Positions 53,801 to 62,900 of a DNA stretch of 64,000 nucleotides are shown one piece after another. The stretch's first letter is position 1. Every line of letters begins with the position of its first letter. The position numbers and the translations under genes were made by a program. Source of the DNA: Neodiprion pinetum (lineage: Eukaryota > Arthropoda > Insecta > Hymenoptera > Diprionidae); the NCBI RefSeq assembly GCF_021155775.2, contig NC_060235.2:22267598-22331597 (forward strand), written 5' to 3'. The notes under the pieces were generated by a model. That model made no database searches, was not told the origin of the DNA, and saw only the letters and a program-made list of their open reading frames with translations.

Positions 53801-54122
53801 CAGAGAGAATGAAAAACAATCATCAGAATTTCAGCGATAATTTGCGGCATATCCTCGTTGTTACTTTCACGTTTTTTCACCCATTAATTTCAGTATTTTT
53901 GCAGGATGTATCTGGCCGATGGAGGGTATGCCGGTATTTTTGCAATGGGTAAGCCGTACGTTGCCAACAACGTTACCATCGCTCTCGATGCGAGCAATAC
54001 TTGAGAAAGGTTACTCGATAGACGAGTCCGAGGTTTATGTAGGATTTTTGATAATAGGCTTATGGACCGTGGCTCTGATGATTATGTGCATACTTGCCCT
54101 TAGATCAAAAACAGCGGGATAA
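22601..54122 (+). CDS. ABC half-transporter, ABCH subfamily (ABCG23-like), copy B
   Basis: Exons: 22601-22718 (proposed first), 42324-42468, 47288-47532, 47648-47825, 49208-49301, 49488-49721, 50253-50380, 50573-50804, 50948-51125, 51255-51370, 51468-51538, 52100-52188, 52871-53047, 53278-53364 and 53905-54122 (TAA). All phases agree and give 769 residues; without the remote first exon, ATG at 42365 gives 716. Walker A GASGCGKS (about 93-100), signature MSGGQQRRVSF (192-202), Walker B LLILDEP (212-218), D-loop GLDP, H-loop TTH (248-250). An ABC2-type membrane domain follows: first helix GVAFAVIFPVLQTFLFFNAI, a large extracellular loop with CxF/SCRYLHG cysteines, then five or so helices ending in IIGLWTVALMIMCILAL. 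It is a half-transporter that should dimerise; ABCH relatives act in cuticular lipid export. It is divergent from copy A, sharing seven intron positions. Exons from 42324 on are secure; the 22601 exon rests on phase and an in-frame upstream stop. Confidence 0.9.
23615..24504. mobile_element. 890-bp foldback MITE, GGGTGAGCCAAAAAAATTAAC termini, TA-flanked
   Basis: The left end (23615) reads GGGTGAGCCAAAAAAATTAA and the right end (to 24504) is its reverse complement. Both ends are bordered by TA (23613-23614 and 24505-24506), the expected target duplication of Tc1/mariner-superfamily elements. The inverted arms are long: about 23615-23945 pairs with about 24220-24504, with a roughly 45-base deletion in the right arm. 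The middle 270 bases are unpaired and no transposase frame exists, so it is non-autonomous. Confidence 0.85.
28284..28644. mobile_element. 361-bp MITE, CACTGAG termini, TA-flanked
   Basis: The left end CACTGAGAAAAATT and right end (reverse complement) CACTGAGAGAAATT are inverted, and each is bordered by TA. The interior contains GTAACGGATACTAGACTTTC and a TTTTTCGATTGTGGTAAAAA block shared with 49778-50190 and, more weakly, 12440-12575. It is non-coding. Confidence 0.75.
30411..30473. repeat. AT-dinucleotide low-complexity tract
   Basis: About 60 bases of TA/AT steps with small interruptions. Confidence 0.9.
31050..31092 (+). repeat. GA-rich simple repeat
   Basis: Imperfect GAGAGA tract with a few interruptions (gtgagagagagagagacagcaa type). 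No function is evident. Confidence 0.85.
32223..33319. mobile_element. 1.1-kb foldback MITE, C(A/G)GGGTGG termini, TA-flanked
   Basis: The left end CGGGGTGGTTCAAAGAAAGC and the right end in reverse complement CAGGGTGGGCCGAAAACAAA are related inverted repeats, each bordered by TA (32221-32222 and 33320-33321). The arms extend about 180 bases: 32223-32406 pairs with 33139-33319, including the shared words GAATAAAAT, CCGATTTTCA, GAGATAC and GAAAAACGGGTTT. The roughly 730-base centre has no intact transposase frame. Confidence 0.75.
34597..34920 (+). repeat. Cluster of long G-runs with a (GT)n tract
   Basis: Homopolymer G runs of 13 bases (34597-34609), 9 bases (34767-34775) and 15 bases (34906-34920, followed by AGGGAGGGAG) lie on the same strand, with a GT dinucleotide tract at about 34739-34765. 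This is unusual in such AT-rich surroundings. The runs overlap the MITE-like interval 34680-35035. Confidence 0.85.
34680..35035. mobile_element. MITE-like interval with CCATAAATTACGTCATC inverted ends
   Basis: The left word GTCCATAAATTACGTCATC (about 34683-34701) and the right word (reverse complement, about 35012-35032) GCCCATAAATTATGTAATC are inverted and near-identical over about 18 bases. The interior is non-coding and holds two of the long G-runs. Exact ends and target duplications are unclear. Confidence 0.5.
35399..35476. ncRNA. miRNA-like hairpin, or very short palindromic element
   Basis: The 32-base arms 35399-35430 and 35445-35476 pair at 29 of 32 positions around a 14-base loop. 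Arm one starts TAGAAATAAAGAAATGGCAT. One of the three mismatches would be a G-U wobble in RNA. Size and pairing are compatible with a microRNA precursor, but an inverted-repeat micro-element is equally possible without expression data. Confidence 0.35.
37319..37374 (+). repeat. 28-bp tandem duplication
   Basis: Two adjacent 28-base copies beginning CGTGTCGCAACAACAAACAA, differing only in the final base. Confidence 0.9.
38301..38403 (-). repeat. 103-bp hairpin carrying a tRNA B-box/T-arm (SINE-like relic)
   Basis: On the - strand the loop side contains CCAGGTTCGATTCCTGG, a perfect T-arm with the RNA polymerase III B-box GGTTCGATTCC. It is enclosed by 32-base inverted arms (38301-38332 and 38372-38403, about 29 matches). 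No A-box, anticodon arm or pairing acceptor stem could be fitted upstream, so it is not an intact tRNA gene. A tRNA-derived short repeat relic is the best guess. Confidence 0.5.
38992..39456. mobile_element. 465-bp MITE, TGGGGYATTYCRCGWCAAAT termini, TA-flanked
   Basis: The left end TGGGGTATTCCGCGTCAAAT and the right end in reverse complement TGGGGCATTTCACGACAAAT are inverted over about 26 bases, with TA on both outer sides (38990-38991, 39457-39458). The interior is A/T homopolymer-rich and non-coding. Confidence 0.75.
40220..40520. promoter_or_regulatory. GC-richer island upstream of ABCH copy B main exons
   Basis: About 300 bases of higher GC, with CT-rich segments and short frames on both strands that have no protein-like features. 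It lies 1.8 kb before the exon at 42324. It contains an arthropod initiator-like TTCAGTC near 40419 and a possible donor CAG|GTGTCT near 40495. It could be an alternative first exon for a short isoform starting at ATG 42365; this is inference. Confidence 0.25.
40714..40723 (+). promoter_or_regulatory. TATA-box-like TATATAAAAA
   Basis: TATATAAAAAGG is a good TATA-box match about 1.6 kb upstream of exon 42324. Such words are frequent in AT-rich DNA, so support is weak. Confidence 0.2.
41772..41832 (+). repeat. (CT)n microsatellite
   Basis: A CT dinucleotide tract with short interruptions. GAGA-type tracts can act as promoter elements in insects, but nothing else here supports that. Confidence 0.9.
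42469..47287 (+). other. 4.8-kb intron of ABCH copy B with nested antisense relic
   Basis: The donor AT|GTGAGT splits the isoleucine codon before YGLLGASGCGK, the same place and phase as in copy A. The middle (about 43634-45400) holds the - strand coding relic listed separately. The rest, including 45600-47280, is AT-rich without a gene. Confidence 0.8.
43634..45402 (-). pseudogene. Frame-broken coiled-coil protein relic nested antisense in ABCH intron
   Basis: A run of protein-like segments on the - strand changes frame repeatedly and no introns are needed. In order: SVNFISAIIHDELLLALTRR... (to 45123); then, one frame over, DELGLVFLGLKQLFQEISEL... ; then KKWLDSEEKVWQNLTVNW and ERRIYQLKSQ (45026-44634); then GGILEEIESLQNRVVQLKSQ (about 44350); and finally MAKNTANFNSSLDEFTDSKC... 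to a stop at 43634. At least three frameshifts and several stops separate them. The heptad-like ELERRIYQLKSQ and EIESLQNRVVQLKSQ segments predict coiled coil. The family is not recognised. The lack of introns suggests a retrocopy or a decayed single-exon gene; sequencing indels in a live gene are the alternative. Confidence 0.5.
48323..49050. mobile_element. 728-bp foldback MITE, CAGGGTGTGTC termini, in ABCH intron
   Basis: The left end CAGGGTGTGTCATTTTAATC and the right end in reverse complement CAGGGTGTCGTCTCATGTTA are related. The arms are about 170 bases: 48323-48497 pairs with 48883-49050, sharing ATCTCGAAAACCAA, GTTGTAAG and GGTCAGATGAAGGT-type words. It lies wholly inside the intron 47826-49207 of copy B. 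TA borders the left side; the right side reads AA. No transposase frame is present. Confidence 0.75.
49778..50190. mobile_element. Second copy of the CACTGAG-type MITE family, in ABCH intron
   Basis: The right end is TTTCTCTGGGTG followed by TA, and the left end CACAGTTTCTAGAGAAAATT is preceded by TA. The interior GTAACACATACTAGATTTTC and the TTTTTCGGTCGTGGTAAAAA block match the 28284-28644 element closely. It lies in the intron 49722-50252, ending about 60 bases before the next exon. Confidence 0.6.
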
Positions 54123-54818
54123 CGGTTTCGGAAACTCGTTCGGATCGTACGCTATGAAATATACATATATATATATAAACATATATATATATATATATAA
54201 TGGAAATGCGTACATATATCTGCACTGCTTAGCTCAATCTCGATTCGTCGCAATATAATTGTGGCTGCGGGTGATATCACGGAGGTTTTGCCCTTCGTAA
54301 CTCCCATTGCAGTATTCGATTGGTGTATTGTTTTTTTTTTTTTTTTTTAACAAATATAATATAATATTTACCTCTCTCTCTCTCTAGACGTGGCTAGTTA
54401 TGAATAATCTTCATTAGGCGTTCCGTTGGTTATGCGATTATGAAAAAGAAATAGGAGAGGTAAAAATACTAGGTAAAGTTTTCAACGAGACAGAATTAGA
54501 AGTGAATTTTTGTTGATTTTGTACGCAATGTTTTTTATAGTATTTTACGAAACAAGAGTCAAGACAAGGGAAATAAATATAGATATATAAGGTACATATA
54601 TATACTTGTTATACACATATATGTGGGAGGTAGTCGCACGTATGAAAAATTTATCGCTAAAGTATCAATTTATTTTTATCTGTATATGCAGCATATGTAT
54701 GTGTAATATTGTAACCTATCCTCTAAAACTGTGTCAAAAATACCGATACAAATTATAAACCACCTGATGCGACTTTGAACTACATGTATATGCGTATATA
54801 TACTTAATGTATACATTA
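54123..54818 (+). other. 3' flank/UTR of ABCH copy B
   Basis: Follows the TAA of copy B. It contains TA repeats at about 54165-54200 and a T-run near 54331. AATAAA at 54572-54577 is a possible polyadenylation signal. Confidence 0.4.
54572..54577 (+). terminator. Candidate polyadenylation signal AATAAA for ABCH copy B
   Basis: AATAAA lies 450 bases after the stop codon. The word is common in AT-rich DNA, so this is only a candidate. Confidence 0.3.
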
Positions 54819-55267
54819 AGGTGATCCTTATATGGGGTCAAAATAAAATTCCTTGAGTTTCTCAGATTTTTTTTTTTACTCCCCTGTTTCAGCGGGAAGT
54901 TTCATGACATTCAAGAATATGCTCATTCATTACATTTTGTACTGAATTTTATTTTAAAGTTAAGCGTGAGTAAAAAAAAATCTTTTTGTCAATTGGATAT
55001 AATCTGGGGAAAAAAAAATTTGAAACAAAACACCAGCATTCATTTAGTCTGCACTGTAATGGAATCACCCACATGTCAACACTACATAATATCACAGTTA
55101 ATGACATGCAAATATCGAGGTTATTTTTTTATTTAATCTGATCATTTGTCATCTTGGAATAAAACGAATTAATATAGCACACATTTCTCATGGAATATCC
55201 TATTTATGATTTTTTATTTTTCACTGAAAAGAAGATGAATCTCGATCCGATATAAGGACCACTCCAG
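54819..55267. mobile_element. MITE-like element, AGGTGATCCTTATAT-type ends
   Basis: The left end AGGTGATCCTTATATGGGGTC and the right end in reverse complement GGAGTGGTCCTTATATCGGATC are inverted with TA on the outer sides. It spans about 450 bases and is non-coding. Confidence 0.55.
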
Positions 55268-55647
55268 TATACATACATACATACGTATAACCTGTGTTGA
55301 CATATACACGTTTAACTACGTCAAATAAATTATACGTAACTATGCATAAGAGTAACGTACGCGTGAAGAAAGAACAACGCTCAATTATCGTAAATTGAAC
55401 AAAAAAAAAAAAAAAAAAACAACCAAAAAAAAAAAGGAAATAGAAATAGTACTTAATAATTTCATGAATAGTGATAATAACAACGAGGCAACTTAGAATA
55501 GAGAAGAAAAGCTGAAAAGCGTGAAATCTTAAAGAACATTTTTGAATTTATAACAAATGTTTCTAAAAAAATTTCAAAAAATTTGAAAAAAGCAGTTGCA
55601 GAAAATTCTACACCATGTATAATTATATAATGATGGTAACCGATAAT

Positions 55648-56013
55648 CAGGGTGGCGACAGACCGGGAAAACCGGGAAAACCAGGAAAAGTCAGGAAATA
55701 ATCATGGACCACAGAGAAAAATATACCTTTTTTTTTATAAATCCTTTTCAAACTTCAGCTATGCTTCGTAAATTCAGTTAAGCTAATTTGCGAACACGGT
55801 ATTGTTCAATTTTTAATTACTTGTGTGAAACGATACAATACTATGTGTGTGTTAGATTCAAATTTATATATTCGAGGAGCATAATTTTTGAAGTTTTTGG
55901 TTACAAAAGCTTCCCAACATTACCCAAGTTTCGTGGGAACAACTCAAGGAATTCTGAATTTTTCGACGGCAAAAGTAAGGAAATTTTATTTGAGCAAAAT
56001 TGTCGCCACCCTG
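55648..56013. mobile_element. 366-bp MITE, CAGGGTGGCGACA termini
   Basis: A perfect 13-base terminal inverted repeat CAGGGTGGCGACA / TGTCGCCACCCTG. Just inside the left end are two CCGGGAAAA units and a CCAGGAAAAG unit in tandem. AAT borders both outer sides (left ...AAT, right AAT...), which may be the target duplication. It is non-coding. Confidence 0.75.
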
Positions 56014-56643
56014 AATATGCGCGATAAATGAAAAAAGAATTACGTTTTACAATGTCTAATATACAAAATTTCCTGCACATAAAACTTTTGTAATATCGAA
56101 TGTTTTATACATATTGTAAATAAATTATTTATAAATAATGATAATTGCCGGGTTTTTATTTTAATTTTTATGCGTTATAAAGTCAATGATTGTAAATATA
56201 CGCAGTTTTTTCTTTTTTTCCGAACAATTTTATTTTCCAATCATGATATACGTAGGTATATGTAATAATTATACAATCATACAATTGCAGCCTTTTGGAC
56301 GCTCTTATTTTTCACTTACGTAGGATTAATATATATGTTATGTATATTTGACAAACATATATAGTATACATTTTTTCTATGGAAATTACAATAATGTTTC
56401 AATTATGTTCCAGAAAGGTCGCGTGAAAGAATTCATTTCAATTTTGATTTCATCAATTTTGGTTGAATTCCTAATTTGTGCAGTTGAATATTACCTGCGA
56501 TAACGATCGTTAAACTAACACTTGGAACAATTTCGAATAGAATTATCGTAAACACGCCTTATAATTCATTAATCGATCATCAGTTTCCATATATCTTTCA
56601 AAATACTTCCTCTTTCGGTTCGTTTCGATCACATATAATGAAA

Positions 56644-56674
<31 letters not shown>

Positions 56675-59600
56675 TATCGTATCGTCTTTTTTTCGCGTAA
56701 ATGTTCACCGATCATCATTTTCGATTGCATTCGGTAGGAAATATCGAAATAATAAATTTTAACGATAGTAAAAAATATACTATAAATTCTCGAGCTTAAC
56801 TGCTCTAAAATTCTCATCCTTATCACGTGCAGCAAATGTATAATGTATATAAGATTCGAAATATATATCTATGTATTATAGGTATTATAAAGTACTGAAA
56901 GTATAATATCTACTAACTTGCGAAGTCCTGCAGCGCAGTGTCATTCTATGTTTAAAAAAAGTGAAATATAACAATACCTAATAATTGATTGTTTGCTTGA
57001 TGAACAAAAAATAATCAACACGACTAAAAGCAGTATTTCTACACATACATATATCTAATTGTATATATCGCTAACCTGTGAAATAATTAATCGGGTTAAC
57101 TTTTTATCCGAATGCAAGAAAAATATACATGTAATTAATAATAATTACAGGGAATTCGTTATTAATATCCCTTTTATAAAGCAAACAAGTATCACAGAAG
57201 GGAAATCATATTAAACGACACAAGCACCGATAATTAAGAATTCTATTGTAACATTCAAAGGGGAGATTGAAAATATTGTCAGGTAAAAATTAGATTTTTT
57301 TTTTCCGTTTCAACCCTAGTTTTCAGTCCACTTCTTACAATTTGAATAACTTAATGCGAAGCAGCGACTGAATTGTAATTCGTTACAATTCACCAAGTAA
57401 ATTAATACATCCACAGCCTTGTGTAAATATAAATAATACATATGTATACATATAATGCTACGTAGATAATAATATTTAATTAATCTTTGTTATATTTCCG
57501 TGAGCTGCTGGATCATTTAATATTGTCCTGCAATAAGTTAAAATTCTTTCCAATATCAAACGTGTTTACTATCATTGGATCATTTATAACCGGCTTAATG
57601 CCTGCATGATCTTTTTCGTTATCTCTGTCATTATGGTTGAATGCACAATCTTTGTTTACAGGACGTTTGTTATTGGCTTCGGTATTATCGTTATTATTGT
57701 TATTGTTATTGTTATTATTATTATTATTATTCGTATAATTGTTAATGGTAAGACAAGGGCCGCATCGGATGGGTATGGAGCGAGCAGCGACAAGATGGTC
57801 AACTAGTTGTCTTACAGAAGGCATGCAGGTTTTGCCGTTCCCTGGAAAACACATTTAACATGCCGCGTCAGATCCAGACTACACACAAACTTCTTCTTTG
57901 CAAAACTACATACATACACGCACACGCACACGGATCATGTGTTTAATGCATATAAATATATACATATTGTACAATCAAACACTGAAACGAATCATTGTTT
58001 ACTTTACTCAATTCCGTATTTTTATTCAAACTGACAGAAATGTGTTGAGAGGAAACTATTATAAAACAGTCATGAAAATAATAATATACATAGACGTGGA
58101 TATATTTGCATCGAAGAAGTTGTGTAGGCTTGAAATTATAGGTAAACATGATTTATTCAATTGGAAAAACAAAAAAAAAAAAAAACAAAAATAATAATAA
58201 AAAAATAAAAAAAAACAAGGACAAATAGAAAACAGGAAAGTTTTTATTACGATCAACATTTATATATAAAAGGGAGTAGAAAAAGCAAGTATATGTGTAA
58301 TAGGTAGAGTAGTAATTGTTGACATTCTATTAGAATGTTAGCAACTATGAAGCGTATAACTATGTATATATGTGTATTTGAGCAATTATTTATTTAATTT
58401 GCAACCACTTGTGAATTTTGCTCTCATTTTTTGCCAGTGTAATTATTAATCATAGTAGTTCGAATCATCACACGAATGGTTGCAAGCTATAAATATAACT
58501 GGTAATACTGTACAGGTAACGTGTAATATTAACTTGCATAGGAAGAACTGATGAATATTATTTGGCTTCGAGTCTCCACAATGCTGCTGTACTAAAAGCA
58601 TTCGATATCTAGATAGATATTATACCTATGCCTATGACAAAATGTCGAAGCAATTTTTTGGAGTAATGGGGAAAAAAGAACAAAATAAATGATTCTGGAA
58701 CAAAAAATTTTCAAACAAAAACACATACCATGCACTATATGACGATTCGATACATACATGTATATGAGTATACAATGTCCATATAACGTGTATTGTATGT
58801 TTATCGTACCATTTAAGCACTATAATACTCATTCAATTCAACATTCAATTTAATATATACATATAGGTATAAACGTATAACGTTATACGTTAACGTTGAA
58901 AATTTTTGTTCTTCGTTTAAATATTTTACTCCATCCTGGGAGTTTACTTTTAATATCAAGATCTTGTGTAGTATATAATATAATGTATTTACGGTCAATC
59001 GGCGTAACAAATATTCTATATAATTGAATATCCGCGATTTATGTAACAAAATCAATTTTTATATCTATATTTCAGGTATTTATAATATAATATATTTAAA
59101 TAGGATTGTCTTTTAACCACAGGATTGTAATAATCGAGATTTCCAAACGTCGTAAAAACGTCAGGTTAAATTCTATAATGAAATCCGTTAAACTTGTGAG
59201 ACAAAAACAAAATATACAACGAATCTCAACGATCATAGATTCAAGCAACGCCGCGTTGATCATGAATTCGTAACAACTAACTAGCAGTGACAAGCTACAC
59301 AGATTCCTCTCGACTTTTCTCGATAAACAAAAATATATGGAAAAACATATGATTTACTATTTTTTGCACAATCAGAAGAACGAAATAAATTGTCGCGCGC
59401 TTTAACTACTCAGTAATTGTCTCTGCAGCGATTCAACCACATACCTGTATATGCAGAGAAACACTAATAATTCTTTAAACCTTTTTACAAACAACTATAC
59501 GGACATCGATGAGGGCCATTAAAGTGAACGTAGCTTAAATGTATGTCAAATTAATGACGGGAACGATAGTTATGCCTGTTACCATACAACACAACATTGT

Positions 59601-59923
59601 AATTGTACATGTACTTAATTCACATACATGCATGAGACAGAAACATTAATTTTGAAACAATGAAGGTGTATCAAAGGTGTGTTAGGGCGTGAAGTGAGAG
59701 ACGATTCTCTTTCGCTAAGTTTCGTATCGTTTTTTGTTTTTTTTTTTATCTTTTTACTTTTTTACTTTTTTATCGTATAAATTTCTACGCTGAATTATTC
59801 TGGATTTCTTTTTCTTATCTTGTTGTCTCTTGAATCTCGACGACGTAGATTTTCTTTCGATTTTTTGTTTCAATCGGTTTTTCGTGAAAATAAAAATGTA
59901 CGGTTTCGTCGGAAAACTATCAA
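56014..59923. other. AT-rich intergenic region between ABCH copy B and Nmnat
   Basis: No supported gene. It includes a TA microsatellite near 56651-56679, the trinucleotide tract at 57691-57731, and poly-A stretches near 58168-58215. The portion just below 59923 is the 3' flank of Nmnat (T-rich on the + strand). Confidence 0.45.
57691..57731 (+). repeat. (TTA/TTG)n trinucleotide microsatellite
   Basis: Tandem TTATTATTG/TTATTG units, about 13 triplets. On the - strand it makes a poly-asparagine run in a 113-codon frame, which is why that frame looks protein-like. Confidence 0.9.
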
Positions 59924-62900
59924 CTACAGGGCTGTTTCCTTCTCGCTAATTATTTTAATTCCGTGTTTAGTCAGTATCATTTTCACCATGTCGCTGTCCC
60001 TTATCTTAATGTTGGCACGTAAATTGGCGCTGTCGGGTGTGAGATCGTTCTCTGACAGTGTGAAATTTTCGTTGGAAGAATTGATAAAATTCTCCGTAAG
60101 CGAGTCGATATCGTTGACGGACTTTTGGAGCTTTTTCAGTTTAGCGGATCGCTCGATAGTTCGATTCGACTGTATGTTGTCAGCCGACGCGATGAGCTTG
60201 TTACCTTTGAACCGCTGAAATCCCCTTTCCGGAAGTTTTATGATCTGTTTCGAGTGCTGCAAGTTATCGACCGAGGAATACCGCCGTTTGTCCTGAAAGA
60301 ACTTGCAGCTCGAATCGCTTATCACGAATGATCCTTTCCTGACGATTCGCTTCCCGACATCGCGCCTCGAACCGATGGGCAAGTAATACTTTGGCAGCGA
60401 TAATTTGGCAGAGTAAATATTAACGTTCTCGTTCGACGATCCTATCGCCTCCGCCTCCGCCTCCTTCTCCTCCTCCTCCTTCTCCTCCTCGATCCCGTTC
60501 CCCGATTCTTCGCAATTGTCGTTAACGCTGTTCTTCGTTAGCTGTAATAAACTCAACCTAGACGAGTCTCTCACCAGACTCTTGACGCTATTGTCCAAAC
60601 CGCAGTTCTCGATTTCAAAATCATCGTTGTCCACCTCCTCATTCCTACGATTCATTTCCTCGTCGAAATCATCCCCGCTTTCGTCCGGCCGAATCTCCCT
60701 CCTCGTTTCCTCCTCAAATTCCTCGATCGCTCCACTTTCTTCCACGAGCGTCAACTCGGAGTCGGCGTAGGGCATTATCAGATCGCCTTCGAAGTCGGCG
60801 TTGATGTCGCTGCAGATTTCGCACAAGTCGCACTTGTCGCCGATACCCTGGACCGATTTTGGATCGATAATATCGTTCGAGTCGAGGTTGCAAGTGCTGC
60901 ATATGTCGCACTCTGTGGAATCGTCGTCCACTGAGCACGTGCTGCGGTTCGACTGTACGGTGTAAAAGGTCTCCTGGTTCAAACTGACCTCGGCAGCCGC
61001 ATAGCAGCACTCGGTGCAGAAATTCGCCGTCGTCATGAGCTGCGACGTGCTGTCAGATTTCGGCTTAAGAGTGTCGCTGTAAGAGATCTCGAAGCTCTTG
61101 TACGACACGGACTTTGAACTGTCGCTGCACTTTATCGACTCGTAGCTTTTCGACTTCTTTGAACCGGTCTCGAGGCCCATTTTCGAGCTCCTCTCCTGCG
61201 GGAGGGTGAATTTCACGGAATCCAAACTCCCCTGGACTCCGAATTGTGACTGAAGCGCCCGTTCGAAAAGCTTGACGCTCTTGTCGTCGGCGGTGAAATT
61301 CAGGTCCGTCTGCGAGGCAGAATTTACGCTGTCGATCTCATCGCACTGCGTGCAGCAGTCCTCCTTAGTTTTCGACGCTTTTATCTCCCCCGGCAAAACC
61401 GGCAAGGATTTCTCCTTTCGTACGACGCTCTTTTCTACCCTGTCTTTACACCTCTTCGGACTCTTGCGCGAGTTCACCAAAGACTTAAGGTACTTTCCGT
61501 CTATTTCCAACGTCTCTTTGTTCACCGCGCATTCGCCGTTCTCTTCTTCCATAAGAGGCGCTCCTTCTGCTGTCGAATCCCTGCTTTTTGCACCGTCATT
61601 CGCGGCTCGTTCGTACCGTTCCTTACCAAAGGTTTTTTCCACCTTGGTTTCAGCAATATCTAGTGTTACATTCAAATTGTCCCGGTTCTTTGCTGCAGCT
61701 GCTGCTGTTGCTGTACGTAGGCTGATTTCAGCGTTGTTCAATTTCTTATAACTTAATTCTAAAAAATCATTCTCATCTTCGATAAGTGCATTTAAATTAT
61801 CCGAGTCGCGATTTGTGTTTACGGATGAATTGTGACCGTTATCTACTACAATGGCGTTATTTGTTAAGCTGATGTTACTGTGATCATTTTTTACAGTTAA
61901 TAAGGGATTACTTCGGTCGGAGTAGATGCATGAACCTACCTCATCGAGAATATGAGATTCCCCGGTCTCTGTCGCAATGATCTGCTTCGCCTGTCCAGGG
62001 TAAACGCTTTTCATACTGTTCAACAGCTTGTTATTACCGTTCTCTGACATAACGCTGATGAACTTGTCGCGTACCGAATCGTTATCATCTTCTGTCTTAC
62101 CGATTGATAACTTGCAGTTGGTATTATTTGCAAAGTTTGAATTGTTCAAAAAATTCTTCTTCATTATAGAGTCGGGAATATCGATCGATATGATTTCCAC
62201 GGGACTCGGTGTTTCCATTGTAATATCGCTCGGCGACGGTGTTAAAAACGTATTCTCATACTTTTTATCTATGTGCAAATAATTACTTCCGATATTATTT
62301 GGAGATTGTCCCAACTTACTTTTGTGTCCGATGATATTTGGCAGCGTGAAAGAAAACACAATTTTCCTGTAAACTGTTTACCAGGTTATATTAGTTTCTA
62401 GTTGGAATAACGATTCTGCCACTAGTCAGAATAAACTTTACATTTTCTGGAGAACGATAATCTTGGGACATATGTTTAGAATAATTTCGATGATGATGAA
62501 ATTTTAACGATTTCTTCACAAAGCTGATCAAAGGTAAATTCATTTGCAACTGTCATTTTCATTTTTTTTTTCATCTGCTTTGTCAATCATTAATGTAAAT
62601 GTAATACAACTATGAAATAACGGAAAGAAAAAACCAAGGTTTCGTGTAAAAATATATAGCAACTCTGTGTATTTTTTATTGTGCTTTTTTGCATTGCATA
62701 TTGCATATCGTGTAAAGTACTATTTTTTTTTTCTTTTTAGAAATAAACAATATATACGTGTATGTGTATAACAAACATAAACGTAAAATTAATTTAAGTG
62801 TTAAATTATAATTTCCCTATACATCTTGTAATTACATGTGGAAAAAAAACAGCAACAACACTGGACCATGTATTTGCACATCAAAATCAATTAGAAAAAC

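Noticed and set aside
57513..57854. 113-codon - strand frame with a poly-asparagine run, preceded by a ttttccag acceptor-like word
   Set aside because: The frame exists mainly because the trinucleotide microsatellite is open on this strand, and the rest has no recognisable protein features. As an alternative last exon of Nmnat it would give only 14 residues before a stop, which is speculative.
61272..61751. 159-codon + strand frame opposite the Nmnat tail
   Set aside because: It is antisense to a long coding exon and serine/phenylalanine-rich as expected from the reverse complement of S/E/K-rich coding DNA; no independent support.
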